Positions 36,725 to 49,589 of a stretch of 64,000 bases of DNA are shown here, piece by piece; position 1 is the stretch's first letter; every line of letters begins with the position of its first letter. The notes beneath the pieces are model-generated. The model had not been told where the DNA came from and did not search any database. It was given only the letters and a program-made list of their open reading frames with translations. Made by a program: the position numbers and the translations under genes. The DNA is from Parietaria judaica (lineage: Eukaryota; Streptophyta; Magnoliopsida; Rosales; Urticaceae): contig OX940870.1 in the NCBI GenBank assembly GCA_954871525.1, positions 3,565,501 through 3,629,500 of the forward strand. The letters run 5' to 3'.

Positions 36725-37047
36725 AATTTCAGAGTATCTCATATCTTTCGAGAATGAAATAGAGTTGTTGATATATTAGCTAGTTTTTGTGCTCAAAATT
36801 TTGGTTATCATTGGTGGCCTTCACACCCGGTTTTTACTTCGCCTTTTGTAAACGATGACATTTGTTCGAGAGAGAACTTCATGTTTAGATAGTTCTCTCC
36901 GATTTGGTTTGTAATCTTTGATATTTTCATTTATATTATCCCGAGCCCCGATTTTTACTTTGCGTTCCTAAGGTGCCAACCTAGTTGGGATTCGAGTTCG
37001 CTTAGTGAAATTTCTGGCCTCCATCTTTGACTAAAAAAAAAATAAAA
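36725..37047 (+). pseudogene. LINE (L1-type) 3' end with RNase H C-terminus
   Basis: The plus-strand translation from 36725 reads FRVSHIFRE, a stop, NRVVDILASFCAQNF, then GYHWWPSHPVFTSPF, ending at TAG 36890-36892. This is the characteristic end of the RNase H-like domain of plant non-LTR retrotransposons. One in-frame TGA interrupts it. It is followed by a 3' UTR and an A-rich tail (GACTAAAAAAAAAATAAAAA, about 37030-37047). Only the 3' end survives, as expected for 5'-truncated insertion. Confidence 0.7.
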
Positions 37048-38125
37048 ATTAGCTTTTGTATTTTACTATTTTACTTTGCATGCGCTATGAGATTTAGTTA
37101 ATGAAATAAAAGTTTTATAAGGGTTAATTAAATTGGGCTCATTTTTATTTTCCTATATAGTTATAGATGGCTGCTATTTAATATATTATTCATTATTACG
37201 AATAAAATACCAACTATGAATTTAATATTTGAAAGAAGAAAAAAAAGTACGCTTTCGATATACTTTTTAATTTTTATTAATGAAAATTGTCGTATAATCA
37301 TGAGGTGATTATATATATTAAGACATTATAATTTGTTTGTCTCCGGTAGTTATTTCCTAGGTCCGCCCTTGGTCATGTATCGTGTATAAATTAGTCATTA
37401 ATTATTTGACAGTTAGCAAAACTAAGTTATTTATCATAGTTGAACTCTCACGATTGTATAAATGGTTAGTCTTTCCTTCAGGCCCGGACTTTGGTATACG
37501 CGAGCAAGGTTGGCTTCTCGGCCCTCGGGTACCCAAGTATATAGACCTCAATTTCTTTTTATATGTAATAATTACATTATAATATTTTAAATCTTACCTT
37601 AAAATTAAAATAAAAAATTAATACTTAAAAGAACTATAAAAAATATACTTAGTCGAAAAAAAAAGGACAAAACTCCGGGCGACCCTCGTTGCAGTACGTA
37701 CGGCATGCATATTTTGACTTAGGTCTATATTATTATATATTATTTATTGTTGGAATTGGAAGGTTCAAACAAAGCCTTGCTCTTACGTTGACAAATGACA
37801 TGCATTGCATAATGATAATTACTGATTAAAACTAATTTTATTTCCTCAAGTCAATCTCACAAGTCTTCTCATAGTGGACATAGGTATTCGATTTATTGCT
37901 CGGCAATTCTGTGCCCAAACCCTAGTTACCCCTGTCATTGAATACAGCAAAAAATAATAGACGAGTAGTTCAAACTTCAAACAATAATATCATTTAATGC
38001 ATAGTGTTCTTTGAACTTTGAAGTATATATTTAACCTTGTAATAACTTATACTTTAATTATCTCTAAATGATATTTTAATCAACTATAGTCTTATTTTGC
38101 TTATAAATATCTATAAATTTTACCT
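37048..38125. other. AT-rich intergenic DNA
   Basis: Nothing coding is recognised. Confidence 0.5.
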
Positions 38126-38600
38126 TTTTTCAAAAAAAAAATAAGAATTTCATTAAAAAAGAAGAAGAAAGTCTTACACTAAAAGGGGGCCCACCTAAAT
38201 AGAAATGGCATCGAAATAGCAACCCGCTAAACTTAAACAAGAAGCCTTCGCGGCCAATGCATGAACGACCGAGTTACAATCTCTAGTTACAAAAGAGAAC
38301 GATATATCACAAAACTCATCGCTAAGGCTTCGAATGTCGTCTATAAATAGTGCCAAGATCGTTAGACAATGGAGGTTTACTTATCGCATCCACCACTATC
38401 TTAGCATCAGATTTAATGATGAGCTTATCGAGACCATGAGCACGCGCCGCCAAAAGTCCCGCGCGAATAGCCATAGTCTCACCAACCGCTACTGAGGTCC
38501 AGCCACCAATTTTTTTCTCCAAAAATACCCCGAACAACTCCCTCTGCGTTCCGGAAGACTCCGCGTAATCCAGCCTTCATACCTTTGTTTTGGTACGGTA
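38126..38600 (-). pseudogene. LINE-derived RNase H-like domain, 5'-truncated and frameshifted
   Basis: On the minus strand the frame near 38570 reads KAGLRGVFRNAEGELFGVFL, then ETMAIRAGLLAARAHGLDKL and IIKSDAKIVVDAI. After a frameshift close to 38335 it continues SLSDEFCDISFSFVTRDCNS and VVHALAAKA, ending at TAG 38195-38197. This is the RVT_3/RNase H-like domain of plant LINE ORF2 proteins, with the conserved acidic residues in NAEGE, ETMA and KSDAK. The downstream TTTAATGAAATTCTTATTTT is typical of LINE 3' UTRs. No reverse transcriptase remains. Confidence 0.75.
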
Positions 38601-41600
38601 GAATTCCTCTTTCAATGTGACAATTAACAAACTACAGATGAGGTCACTTAGATGATCGAGAGCATAAATCTTAATTATCATTAATCTTTTTCGTAATTTT
38701 ATTTACCATAAAACTGTATTAAAAATTTAAACTAGACCCTTCAAGCTTCAATTTTTATCAATTAATTTCTCAACCATAGATCTTATTCGAAAAAGGGACA
38801 ACATTGTGATCATCATTGACTCAACTCAAAATTAAAAAAAAAAAAAAAAAAGGGGGAAAAGGGCAATAGAATTTGAGGTCTGAATTGAGACGTGGGAAAT
38901 CGGCTAAAATAACTCTCAAATATTTGAAAGGTCACAATAATCAATTATAAGAAAGTGGGCCAAAGAAAATAACAAGTATAGAGAGACACAAAAATTAATA
39001 ATTCGAACCAATCGAAGCTTTTGTCCATCTTCACGACAACGACGACTCGACCAACCTCGCAACTCGAGTGCTTACTTGTATCTGTTTCATTGGCTGCTAT
39101 ATCAAGCTCAATATACACTTTCAAATATATATATATATATATAAACATAACGTTATGAAGATATTATTTAATTTTGAAGTTATGCTTATGCTTTTAACCT
39201 AAAGTCTTATGGCCTACAACGTCGCTCGATTTTTATGTTTGATAAAGAAAAAAAAAGAATTTATTGATCTAATTTTTATTAATAGATATGTATGAGAACA
39301 GTTCTTCAAGTAAAATAGCGGGATAGTTGTTCTATTGTGATTTATTTCGGTGTTTACTTATAGTTATAATGCGGGAGAAAAAGATGGAAGTACTAGATTA
39401 ATATCTAAAAATATTATTTTGTATTTTTTTAAAGGTACTTTAGAAATTTATGTATTATTAATATAATTCTTAATAAATGTTGTAATATGTTTTTTTAAAA
39501 CTTTAAAGTATTTAGAGAATGACCGAGATAACCTAGTGGGATTTTTATTTAATATATTAATATTACTGATTACTAATGATTAACCAAACATGTGATTATC
39601 ATTTTTAGTAGATAGGATTTAGTTCCTATTACCCATTAGGTATATCCGTATATATGTATGACTACATATAAATAGTATCACAAGTGACTATATTTAATTA
39701 TGTATTCCTATCACTGATTAATGTAAATTATTTAGTATTATGCACTCACCACGCTAGTTTGCTAGTATTTCTACACGAATAATAAAATAATTTAGTCATT
39801 GTCATTAGTTTCTTTCCAAATTTAATGGAAGACACACAAAATAAATCAACGAAGAAAAAATAAATGTCAAAGTCTTTGAAGATTGCATGAACGGTTGATC
39901 ATATGCAATACCAATTAAAAACTTTGAATTTTGAACAAAAGAATTATAAGTAGGATCATCACATTCCTAACTAGCAACTATCTACAAAAATTGATTGTAG
40001 GCATAATGGTCGTGACAAGTTGGTTTTGTAATATACTAATATATATATAATCATCTACTTCGAAAAAAAAAATCATAATATTATATAAAATCGGTATTAT
40101 TTATGTTAAATATTCTCAGACAGCTCTTTTGCTGTTTTGTTGATTTAGTTTGTACTTTAATTAGTTTCTTTGTCATGATATGAGCTGATTTAGTTTGTAC
40201 TTTAATTAGTTTCTTTGTCACGACATGAGTTGATTTAGTTTATATAATTTTATCACACATTTTTTCGATGTTACAAGTGAGAGAAGTACGATAAAATTTT
40301 TATAATTATCGAGAAATAATTTACTAGTATCGTAAGAATCAAGATACACAAAATGTTATTTAGTTAAAATTATTCATTTATAAATATTTATTTAACGAGA
40401 TTTCACTCTCGATTCTCCACACGTTCATATGGAAAATAATAAAATCGAATGAGCAAATAATTACCGGGTGTACGTGTTGGTGACTTGGTGTATCATTAGA
40501 GAACGCCAAAGCATAGGCCTGATTTCCTTAAATTTAGAGTAATTGAATTTGGAATAATGGCGTTAGTCTTCAAACGGCATTAATACCATCAATATCTGAT
40601 ATGCATGATTCGAAGAAAAAATAAAACGCAAATTAATTGTTCTCCCTCAATTATTCTCTATCGGAAATTTGACCAATTAATCATATAAATGCTCTTCAAA
40701 CATTGAATTTATGAGAAACATGTTTCTCGGTCACTGATAAATGGTACATTAACAAATATATAATGGACTTAATTAATTTATCACACCTAATTTCTTGATA
40801 TATATTGCACAATGATAGTGACATTTAGGTTAATTCATAATAATTATTATATTTATAGGTAACTGAATAAGGTAATGAATTGGATGCTATATAAGAAAGC
40901 TAATTTGCATATGTGACAAGTGTAGTCCAATGAAGTGGTTGTGCTGACTCAAATGTTTGTAATTAACTGGTATTTAATAATTAATTAGAATCTCTAAGTT
41001 TGTTATTATAATAGAAAGTTGCACTTGCTCGAATAAATGCCAATAATTAAGTTCGTAGAAGTGAGACAATTCGTAGTTCATGCACGTCAGAAACATGTCC
41101 ACTTGCGCGATGGGCATTATTAAAAATAAAATATAGCATATAGTGTATTAAATAAATTAAATAACTTTCGCTAAAATTCATGCAAAACTGATCTGCAAGT
41201 ACAAGTGATAGCCGAATCCAAGCAAACGCAAAAGAGGAAAATGGAAAACAACCAACATTAAATAAATAAATGAAAAATCAAGAGTTGCTACTTGCTACAT
41301 AGGTGTGTGAAGACAGATTTTGGATTTCATATTTTCGGTTTAAAGGCAGAAATAAAAAAATTTAGTAATAAATTATTATTATTTTGATTTTATCGCGATC
41401 AATTTAAATATAAAATTCTAAGCCCTTGAATAAAAAAATAAACAACTCATATTAAATATTTGTTGAATAAGAAAAAAATAATTCTAACTGAAATCAGAAC
41501 AAAAAAAATTTGATTTATGAATTTACCAAGAAACAAATGAGAATTTCAGGTTCTTCGTGATGTTGTGAATGAGAATTTTTGGTTCTACATGATGTTATTC

Positions 41601-43383
41601 GCAACATTACGTGTTCTTACTTCCTATTATTGTCTGGAAATTCAAAATCACTCGAGTTCTAGAGGTGTATAGAGGATTTTTGTGAAAGTCTCAACGGTAA
41701 ATAAGTATGTCAAAAATGCGATTTTATTATATTATTTAGATTTTTATAAGTAATAATATTAAAGAGTATTATTTCACAATTATACGCTATTTTGAAATAA
41801 ATTTAACAAAGCATTACATATATGTTAAGTTTATATTAAATATTAAATCTAGATTTAAAAATAAATAAATTTTAGAGGCATTTCAAGTAAAACTTTACTT
41901 AAATTATATAATTTATTTCTATTTTATATTAAAATTTGTGACTATTTTTTAGCATTCACTGGGCAGGTTTTTTAACCCTAATTCTTTAACAGTTTTGAAA
42001 AATAAAATTATTTAGGTATTACAGTAGCAGATAATTTTCACAGAAAATGTTCAAAAGACGAGTACATTTTTTTTGTAAGTAGAGCTGTATAAAACGATAT
42101 ATTTAGTCAATAATAAGATTAAAGAAAAGAGAATATATGCTATTAAAGTATTAATATATGAAGAATATACTAAAAAAACGACCTTTGTTTCGAATAAACT
42201 ATATGTACTTTTAGTGAAGACATAAAATATATGCACCATGAAAAAATAATTTGTTAATTTGAAAAAATAATATAAAAATATTGCACTCAAATTCAAAACG
42301 ACTTTTCATCTTAATATTAGTAATCCTGTAATATATGGTACAGTATATGGTTCCTAGTTCCGTTTTATACAAATCGGGAAAAAATTGGAACCAAAATTTT
42401 ATGGTTTCGATTTTTATCCAAAAATCAATATTCGATTACAATTTTATACCGTATTTTATTATTTTTTCTTTTAATTTTTAAAATCGATCATCAGATAAAA
42501 AATATTAACTGATCGGATCAGACAAAAAAAGAACAAAATCTGCTTTATTTATTTTTAAATCCAATGATAGCAAGTTTTGATTCCGAATTTAACCGAATCT
42601 TGAATTTAAATCTATGAATCCTTAAAAAAATTTATTGGAATTCCGATTATTATATTTAAATATTTCAAATTCACGTCAAAAGTAATGTGAATTTGTGATC
42701 GTGCTCTTATAGACTTAAACTTTAACCAACCACGAATTGAAATAATTATTAATTTCTCAGATATTATTGATTGCTTAAATAATTAGATCTTAGGCATAAA
42801 ATGTGGAAAGGAAAAGAAAGCATCGAGTAGGGTCCACTCTAGGTCCCTTGAAAGGCTAGTGATACGCTATTGTTGCCCACACGCATCCCTATATAGCGAA
42901 CACGACACGCGCTGATTGATTCTGTCCAGCTCAGACCGATGACGTGGCTCGTCCTCAGTCACTATCCTGTGGGCCCGGCTCGCTGGAGGAGAGTGGGGGT
43001 GTGGGACCCGAAGGCGACAAAAAGCGTGGGGACAAACTGCATTTATAGGCATTGGTCCCACCAAATACGGTAAAGATGAATTGCTTACTAATTATTTCAA
43101 TTTTCAATAAATCTCCTCCCAAAATATTTTATTGGATTCTACACCTCCTATTTTGCATACAGGTGCAAACTGCCTCCTTCTTTTGGTACTCGTTGATGAA
43201 GTCTGAAAACTCCTAGTTTGATCACCTTCAACTTTTTTTAAAGTTTTTCTAACTTCCTGAACTTCACAAAATACGCATGTTCTTCCTTCCAGCTTTTTAA
43301 TTTTACCTTATGTTTTTGTACAATATTAATAAATATTTAAAAAATGGTTGAAAAGAACAAAATAATAAATATATGCATATGAG
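38601..43383. other. Long AT-rich gene desert
   Basis: No gene is supported across 4.8 kb. It holds a 45-bp tandem repeat (40141-40250). It also has a GC-richer stretch at 42830-43060 with promoter-like words (GATGACGTGGCTCG, TATATAGCG, GGGCCCG) but no adjacent coding frame. A stretch at 42330-42600 is rich in GGAACCAAAA/TTCGATTTT words, possibly decayed hAT subterminal sequence. Confidence 0.4.
40141..40250. repeat. 45-bp tandem repeat, about 2.4 copies
   Basis: Units beginning TGATTTAGTTTGTACTTTAA start at 40141 and 40186, with a partial third at 40231. The first two differ at only a few bases. Confidence 0.85.
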
Positions 43384-43439
43384 TGTGCGCGGAGCCAAAA
43401 TTTCTGTTAAGGTGGTGACTAAGATTATTTTTCAATATT

Positions 43440-43605
43440 GCGCGAAGAACTCCGGCAAGAAGGGATCCCCGGCCGAGCGGAGAGAGTGGAGATCGCCAAA
43501 CACGGGGGACGGGTCGATCGCATCGAAGTGCCGCAGTGCGATGAGGACGAGGAGCTGCGCGTCCTTGGCGCGCTTGAGGCAGCTCTCGAGCGTGATTTCA
43601 ACTAT
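43440..43605 (-). pseudogene. Captured GC-rich exon fragment inside element B
   Basis: About 165 bp of GC-rich sequence sits in an AT-rich element. The minus strand is open for about 55 codons and reads VEITLESCLKRAKDAQLLVL, then IALRHFDAIDPSPVFGDLHS and LRSAGDPFLPEFFAQY, which looks like a genuine protein. I do not recognise the family. It is missing at the equivalent place in the relative at 2470-3260, so it was probably picked up from a host gene. The plus strand is also open here, so the coding strand is inferred. Confidence 0.5.
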
Positions 43606-43967
43606 TTTTTACGAATAAATAACAATCACATGATAACATTGAAACATCTATTAAAAAATAAAATAGATAAAGTTACTTTAAATAAATATAAAGTCGATTT
43701 TTCATTTTAATCTTTTTAACAATATTGTATAATTGATTCCTAGTCGACTGAACATAAATATTTATGTCTCAGTGACCACGTATTGACACACTTTTCAAAA
43801 ATATTTGTAACTATTTATTAATTTTAGATGAATTAAAGAAAATAAATGAGAAATAACCAAAATGGAAATAATTATAATAATAATAATAACAATAGTTATA
43901 ATATGTTAAAATTGTGTAGAAATGCGCTTAAAATGAGTGAAAAGGTTAAATAATAATACGTAGTTAT

Positions 43968-44545
43968 CACTACAAGAAAATAGGTTTTTGCCGGTGCAAA
44001 AAAGCGCCGGGAATAATAACCAAAAGCGCCGGTGAATGCTTTTCAACTTTCCCCGGCGCAATAAAGCGCCGCTACCAATCGTCAGGTTAGTTTGGTCGGG
44101 AAAAGTCCATTCACCGGCGCAAAACTGATATTCGCCGGCAATAATTCATTTTACCGGCGCGTTCAAGCACCGGCAAAGTGCAGCTAATAGCGCCGGTAAA
44201 AGTCTCTTTCCCGGCGTTGAAGTGCGCCGCCAAAGCATATCCTTTTCGCCGGCGCTAAAGCCTAGCACGTCGGGAAAAACTTCTTTTCCCGGCACGTATA
44301 AGCGCCGGCAAAGTGCAGCTAAATGCGTCGGGAAAAAATCTTTTTGCCGGCGCCGAAAGGCGTCGCCAAAGCATCTCCTCGTCGCCGGCGCTAAAGCTTA
44401 ACACGCCGGGGAAAACATATATTTCCCGGCACATTTTGCGCCGGTAAAACGTCTTCCAAATCGTCAAATATAGTGCCTTTTACCGGCAAATTATTAATAA
44501 CGCCGGCAAAAGTATTATTTCACTGATCAAAATAACCATTATATT
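43968..44545. repeat. CACTA left subterminal repeat array
   Basis: Units such as TTTGCCGGCGC, AGCGCCGGCAAAG and TTTTCCCGGCGC occur in both orientations every 15-30 bases. In En/Spm elements such short subterminal repeats are TnpA binding sites; that role is inferred here. A longer period of about 120 bp is visible between 44200 and 44420. Confidence 0.85.
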
Positions 44546-44838
44546 TGCCGACGCTTTAAAAAAAATTCAATTTTTTCAACCTTTACCCGCAGTTTTTAAA
44601 ATTCCATAAAGCTTGATTTTAATTTATTTTTCGAAATACACAATAACTTTTAGTGATATAATACATAAATATGGATAAATAACAATAACATTACCAAATC
44701 TCAACGTACAAATGTAAGAAACAAGTAGTCTATGAAGAAAAAAAAACATGATTAAGTCAATCTTAGAAAGCAAAACATAACTATAGTAACGCTAATCGGT
44801 AGTCGTATGAAAAAAAAACATGATTATAAAATAATAGT

Positions 44839-46437
44839 CTAGAGAGTTGGCATGATGTCATTGTTTTCTTTTTTCTGAGTAACTTGAGTGATCGAGGTTT
44901 CAGCCAAATCGCACGGTGGTAAATCAAAAGTGAATCCCGGAAGTAGGTCCTTCAAATGGGCAACTAAACCTGAAATACATTCTTGTTGTTTAGTATAAAT
45001 AGCATTCAGCGTTTTGATCTCTTGAGCTTCGATCTCTTGAGCTACCGTCTCAGCCAGCGGATTAATCCATTGATCTCCTTTGAGGTTGATATGATCAAAC
45101 ATGTCAATATCACTTGTACGCAAACCGGGAGCTACTTTATACTGCAAAAATAAGAACATGTCAAAACCTCAAAAACACAAACGACGACAGTGGTGTAATA
45201 ACTCTTTCTTTGTTGTAATGACAACAGTGGTGTTATAAAAACACAAAATTGATCACCACTCTCAAAGAAACAATCATTTTCTTTCTGGTGTAATGACAAC
45301 AGTGGTTTAAACAAACCATAATCACGTAGCAATCTCACTTACACTCCCTATATTATGAACACAATAAATAGAAATAAGCTTATGACACTAGCACTAAAAC
45401 TCTTGCTCTAGTATTGACAATAATATATGGATAGCAAAATTAGAAAGGATAAAACCAACACATGGACGAAATTGTAACTTGAAAATGAACATGGTATTAA
45501 TAACTTACATGAGCTTGCTCAGCTAACGGACTAATCCACTTATCTTCTTTGCGGTGGTTATGATCAAACATGGTAACACCACTTGTACCCGAACCGGAAA
45601 TTGCTTTAAACTATAGAAATAAAAACGATTAAACCTCAAAAAAGAATTTAATCATCAAGAAAATTATTTTATGTGTATTTTACTTACTTTGTCATGCATA
45701 TGAGCAAAAATGGTCTTGGAACCGTGTCCTCTAGGTATACGCATCTTTGAACGAGCTACTTTGTTTTTCTTAAATTTATTCTGCCAGCCATCAATAATCT
45801 ATATAAACAAAGCAAAGATACAAATGCTACTCTAGAAAAATTCTAGTTATACACACAAATAAACACATTGATTTACACAACAAAAATTTCAAGTATGAAG
45901 TATAATCAAAAGTACTAACCTGTTGTTCATCTTTAAACCACTGATCACAGAGAATGATCCAATCATGCATACTAACATTGTTTGGTGGTATAGTCTTTGC
46001 CCTAACGTTGTCTTGAAAACCTCCATTCTTAACCCAGTGGCATCTCATAACATAGCGCCGATCAACAAAAAAAAAATCGCATCTTCATGATGATTTGATC
46101 ATAGACTTTCTTATCGTCGGTTGGGAAGATAAATTTATGCTGCAAATAGAAATTAAATATATATATATATATAATTTTATATATCTTGTTTTGTAAAACT
46201 TAATTCCTAATTTTGGATATTTACCGCTAATCTCTGGAAAATGGCATACTTATCGGCATCAGTCACTTCGTTCCAATACAAGATTGAAGGCGATACAATA
46301 TCCCGCAAATATCGACCAATGCTATTGTCAAACCACTTCCCGTACTTTTGCAGCGCCTTGCCGGACGTTTGATCAAATTCAACGGTTAAACGTTCAACAC
46401 CTAACCTAGTTATCTCTGCTTCAATATTGGTCGACAT
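44839..46437 (-). pseudogene. CACTA TnpA-like gene (Transposase_24 family), degenerate copy 1
   Basis: Exons by homology to copy 2: 46225-46437, 45920-46139, 45688-45798, 45509-45610 and 44839-45141. The conserved block reads EAEITRLGVERLTVEFDQTS, GKALQKYGKWFDNSIGRYLR and DADKYAIFQRLA, typical of the plant Ptta/En/Spm transposase-associated family. Exon 2 is 220 nt instead of the 219 in copy 2: a run of ten T (minus strand, 46069-46078) adds a base and brings TGA into frame. The last exon begins with a second version of the preceding exon (YKVAPGLRTSDIDMFDHINL against FKAISGSGTSGVTMFDHNHR), so an exon has been duplicated and fused. It ends DIMPTL. Confidence 0.75.
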
Positions 46438-47826
46438 CGTCTATAAAAGAAGATTAAAAAAGTAATGTCGCTGTTCACCCCTACTAATAATTATTGCAAA
46501 ACTGAGTAATATATAATCACACAATCAGATTTGGCTAAAGTCCACAAACGAGCCTAATACTTAAAAATATCATAATACCTATTAGCATGTGACTAGTTAT
46601 TCATCAACATATAACCACAACAAAAATAACTCAAATACATTATGATAATCACACATAAATTCGAAGAGAAAAGTTTAAACCAAAAAAAATATAGTGTCTG
46701 GTTGAATTGGGATAAAGAACTATAAACTTATAGAGCTTGAGCACAATCTCCTAACAATCTCTCAATATCGTAATTGGTCAAAAAAATGAAAAAGAGTGAA
46801 CAAAACAACAAGTTTTGTTTAAATTACCAGAGCTTAAGCACAAATTCGTCAGAATCACTGTGGGATAATCGGAAACAAAAAGAGAAAACAGCCCAAATTA
46901 TGAAATTGGGATATGAGAATAGAGCAAGAAATCGGGAAACAAGCTAAGATCTTAAGTGCTAAAAATTAAGCGTACTCACGGATGACGAGGAAGGACAAGC
47001 ACGATGTCGAGGGAAGATGAGGAGGACACAACGACACTGATGGAGTGCCAGCGGCGCCGAGAGAAGGCCAGGAGTATGCAGCGACGCCGATGAAAGGACA
47101 TGATAAGGGAGAGAGAAAGTTATTGAGTGAGGGCTTAGTGGAGTGATAAAATTATAAACCGCCAGCACCCACGAATATTTTTCACCAAACAGAGCGGGAT
47201 ATTTCTCCCTCCAAATAGTTTTCACTAAAAAATATCTCTGAATTTTATGTCAAGTAAATGATGTACAGTAATAAATCATATATATGAATAGTTTATAAAT
47301 ATTATTTATTCTTTCATTATTAAATTTAATTATTATTAATTTTATTTTTTCCTAAATATTTACGAGACACTATTAATCATATTAAGAATTAAATAAATCA
47401 ATTTATTAGATTTCGACACACTATAATTGGCACGTGATGTAAAAAAGGCTGGTAAATGATGCTTTCACCGGCGTAAATTAAACTATTAATCACTACATTT
47501 CAACAAAAATAGTACACATATGAAATTGATAATATTACGTATGAGATTGAAATTGGTTTGACTTTAAGTTCATTAATATTAAACATTCATAACATAAAAC
47601 ACTATCCAGTTGTTAAAAATGCAACTAAACTGGTCTGTACGGAAATATATCATTGGCGATAACAAATGTCATTAGAAATTAGAAAAACAAGTAGTCTGTA
47701 AGGAAAAGAAAAAAAAGAAACATGATTGTCAATCTAAAAAACCCAAACATAACTGAAGCAAAAACGCATGAAGTTACAATAATTAGTAGTCGTACGAGAA
47801 AAAAAACATGATTATAATGTAAAACT
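46438..47826. other. Non-coding spacer between the two TnpA-like copies
   Basis: The lower half (46960-47230) is GC-richer and reads as a CT-rich leader and promoter for copy 1 on the minus strand. Bases 47370-47490 (ATTAAGAATTAAATAAATC...TTTCACCGGCGTAAA) resemble the start of the right subterminal region (53408-53515). Bases 47510-47640 resemble 52995-53130. Subterminal-type sequence in the middle suggests a composite origin. Confidence 0.55.
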
Positions 47827-49589
47827 CTACAGAGCCGGCGTGATCTCAACATTTTCTTCTTGCTGATTAACTTGGATGGTTGAGGCATCGTCCAAATCGC
47901 ATGTTGGTAAATCTAAAGTGAATCCCGGTAGTCGGTCGCTCAACTGGGCAATTAAACCGGAAAGAATGCATTGGTGTTTAGCATAAGCCGCATCCAGCGT
48001 TTCCTTCTCTTGAGCTACCGTCTCATCAGTTGAAGTCTCCTCTTGAACATTTTCGTTGCCCGATGAGTTCATGTCCAAACCGCATGAAGGTATTTCACAA
48101 GTAAACCCCGGTACGAGTGTAGTCAACTTTTCAACCATTGCAGTGATGATGTTCTGTTGTTTGATTAATCTGGCCTTATATTTCTGATTGAGAATACGAG
48201 TCGCGGACGTAGATCTCGAAGCACGTTTCTCGCCAAGTGCTTTCAACCTGTTCAATTGCCCATATGCGTTCTTGTAACGTGACCGCTTGTTACCAAGAAC
48301 ACTAGTAACAATGTCCAAGTCCGGGGGGTACTCATCATCATCGCTCAAATCAGGCCTAGAGTCTCGGACTTCACACATTCGGCCCTGCAAAATAATTAGA
48401 GCAAGATATTATTGACCGCCAAAGATAGATAGCTGCCAAAGCCTTAAATACACATCCACTCCCAAAACCGATCAACAGCCCTAAACGACAACTTCAAAGC
48501 CCTAAACTACAGCAGCTTGCTGCTCAAACAATGCCCAGGAATGCTAAACGACTAATCCACTTACATAAGCTTGCTCAGCCAACGGACTAATCCACTTATC
48601 TCCTTTGCGGTGGTTATGATCAAACATGGCAATAGCACTTGTACCGGAACCGGAAGCTGCTTTAAACTATGGAAATAAAAAGGATTAAACCTCAAAAAAG
48701 AGATTAATGATTAAGAAAATTATTTTATATGTATTATACTTACTTTGTCGTGCAAATGAGCAACAATGGTCTTCGAACCGTGTCCTCCAGGTATAAGCCT
48801 TTTTGAACTAGCGTCTCTGTTTTTCTTAGATTTAATCTGCAAGCCGTTAATAAACACAAATCAATACTCACTTGCTTTTGTTTGCTGCACTTCTAGATCT
48901 CACCAAATGCTATAACTTGTTCACCAGATTCTCGTTTCATGAAGTTTTAACACACCTATTCTATAGATACATAATTACTTACATAAGTATTAAGTATAAA
49001 AAGAAGTACTTGCAAACCTGTTGTTCATCTTTAATCCAATGATCACAGAGAATGATCCAGTCGTGCATACTAACATTTTTTGCCGGATTAGTCTTTGCCT
49101 TAACATTGTCCTGCAAACCTCCATTCTTAACCCAGTGGCTTCTCATAGCATGGCGCCAATCAACCAACAATTTTTGCATCCTCAGAATGATTTGATCATG
49201 GACTTTTTCATCGTCTATCGGGTATATAAATTTTTCCTGCAAATAGAAAGTTATAAAGAATATATAAATAATTTTATAGCCTTTTTTGTAAAACTTAATT
49301 CATGAATAGGAATAATTACCCCTAATCTCTGGAAAATGGCGTACTTGTCGGCATCAGTCACTTCTTTCCAATGCAAGACTGAAGGCGATATAATATCCCG
49401 TACATGTCGACCTATGCTATTGTTAAACCACTTACCGTACTTCTGCACTGCCTTGCCGGACGTGCGATCAAATTCGACGGTTAATTTTTCACCATTAAAC
49501 TTAGTTATCTCTGCTTCAATATTTTTTCCAAAAGATGCTCCTCGAGTTTTCTTCGTACCACCATTACTTTGATTTCTAATCATTCGCAT
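47827..49589 (-). CDS. CACTA TnpA-like protein (Transposase_24 family), intact copy 2
   Basis: Exons: 49320-49589, 49018-49236, 48744-48836, 48565-48666 and 47827-48384. Their lengths (270, 219, 93, 102, 558) are all multiples of three, with GT-AG junctions, giving 413 aa with no internal stop. The N-terminal half carries the Ptta/En/Spm block: GEKLTVEFDRTSGKAVQKYG, KWFNNSIGRHVRDIISPSVL and KDADKYAIFQRLG-like DADKYAIFQRLG, then HWVKNGGLQDNV and VSMHDWIILCDHWIKDEQQ. The C-terminal half is charged, with a helix-forming stretch (NQKYKARLIKQQNIITAMVE) and a repeated PGFTxxxPxCxLD motif. By analogy with TnpA it may bind the subterminal repeats. A splice acceptor abuts the ATG, so a further 5' exon is possible. 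Confidence 0.75.

Noticed and set aside
42830..43064. Promoter-like GC-rich stretch with ACGT-core words
   Set aside because: No coding exon follows on either strand within reach, so a gene promoter could not be supported.
43968..44545. Possible CRISPR-like or satellite array of CCGGCG repeats
   Set aside because: Unit length and spacing are irregular, orientation alternates, and the array abuts a CACTA terminus, so it is a transposon subterminal array.
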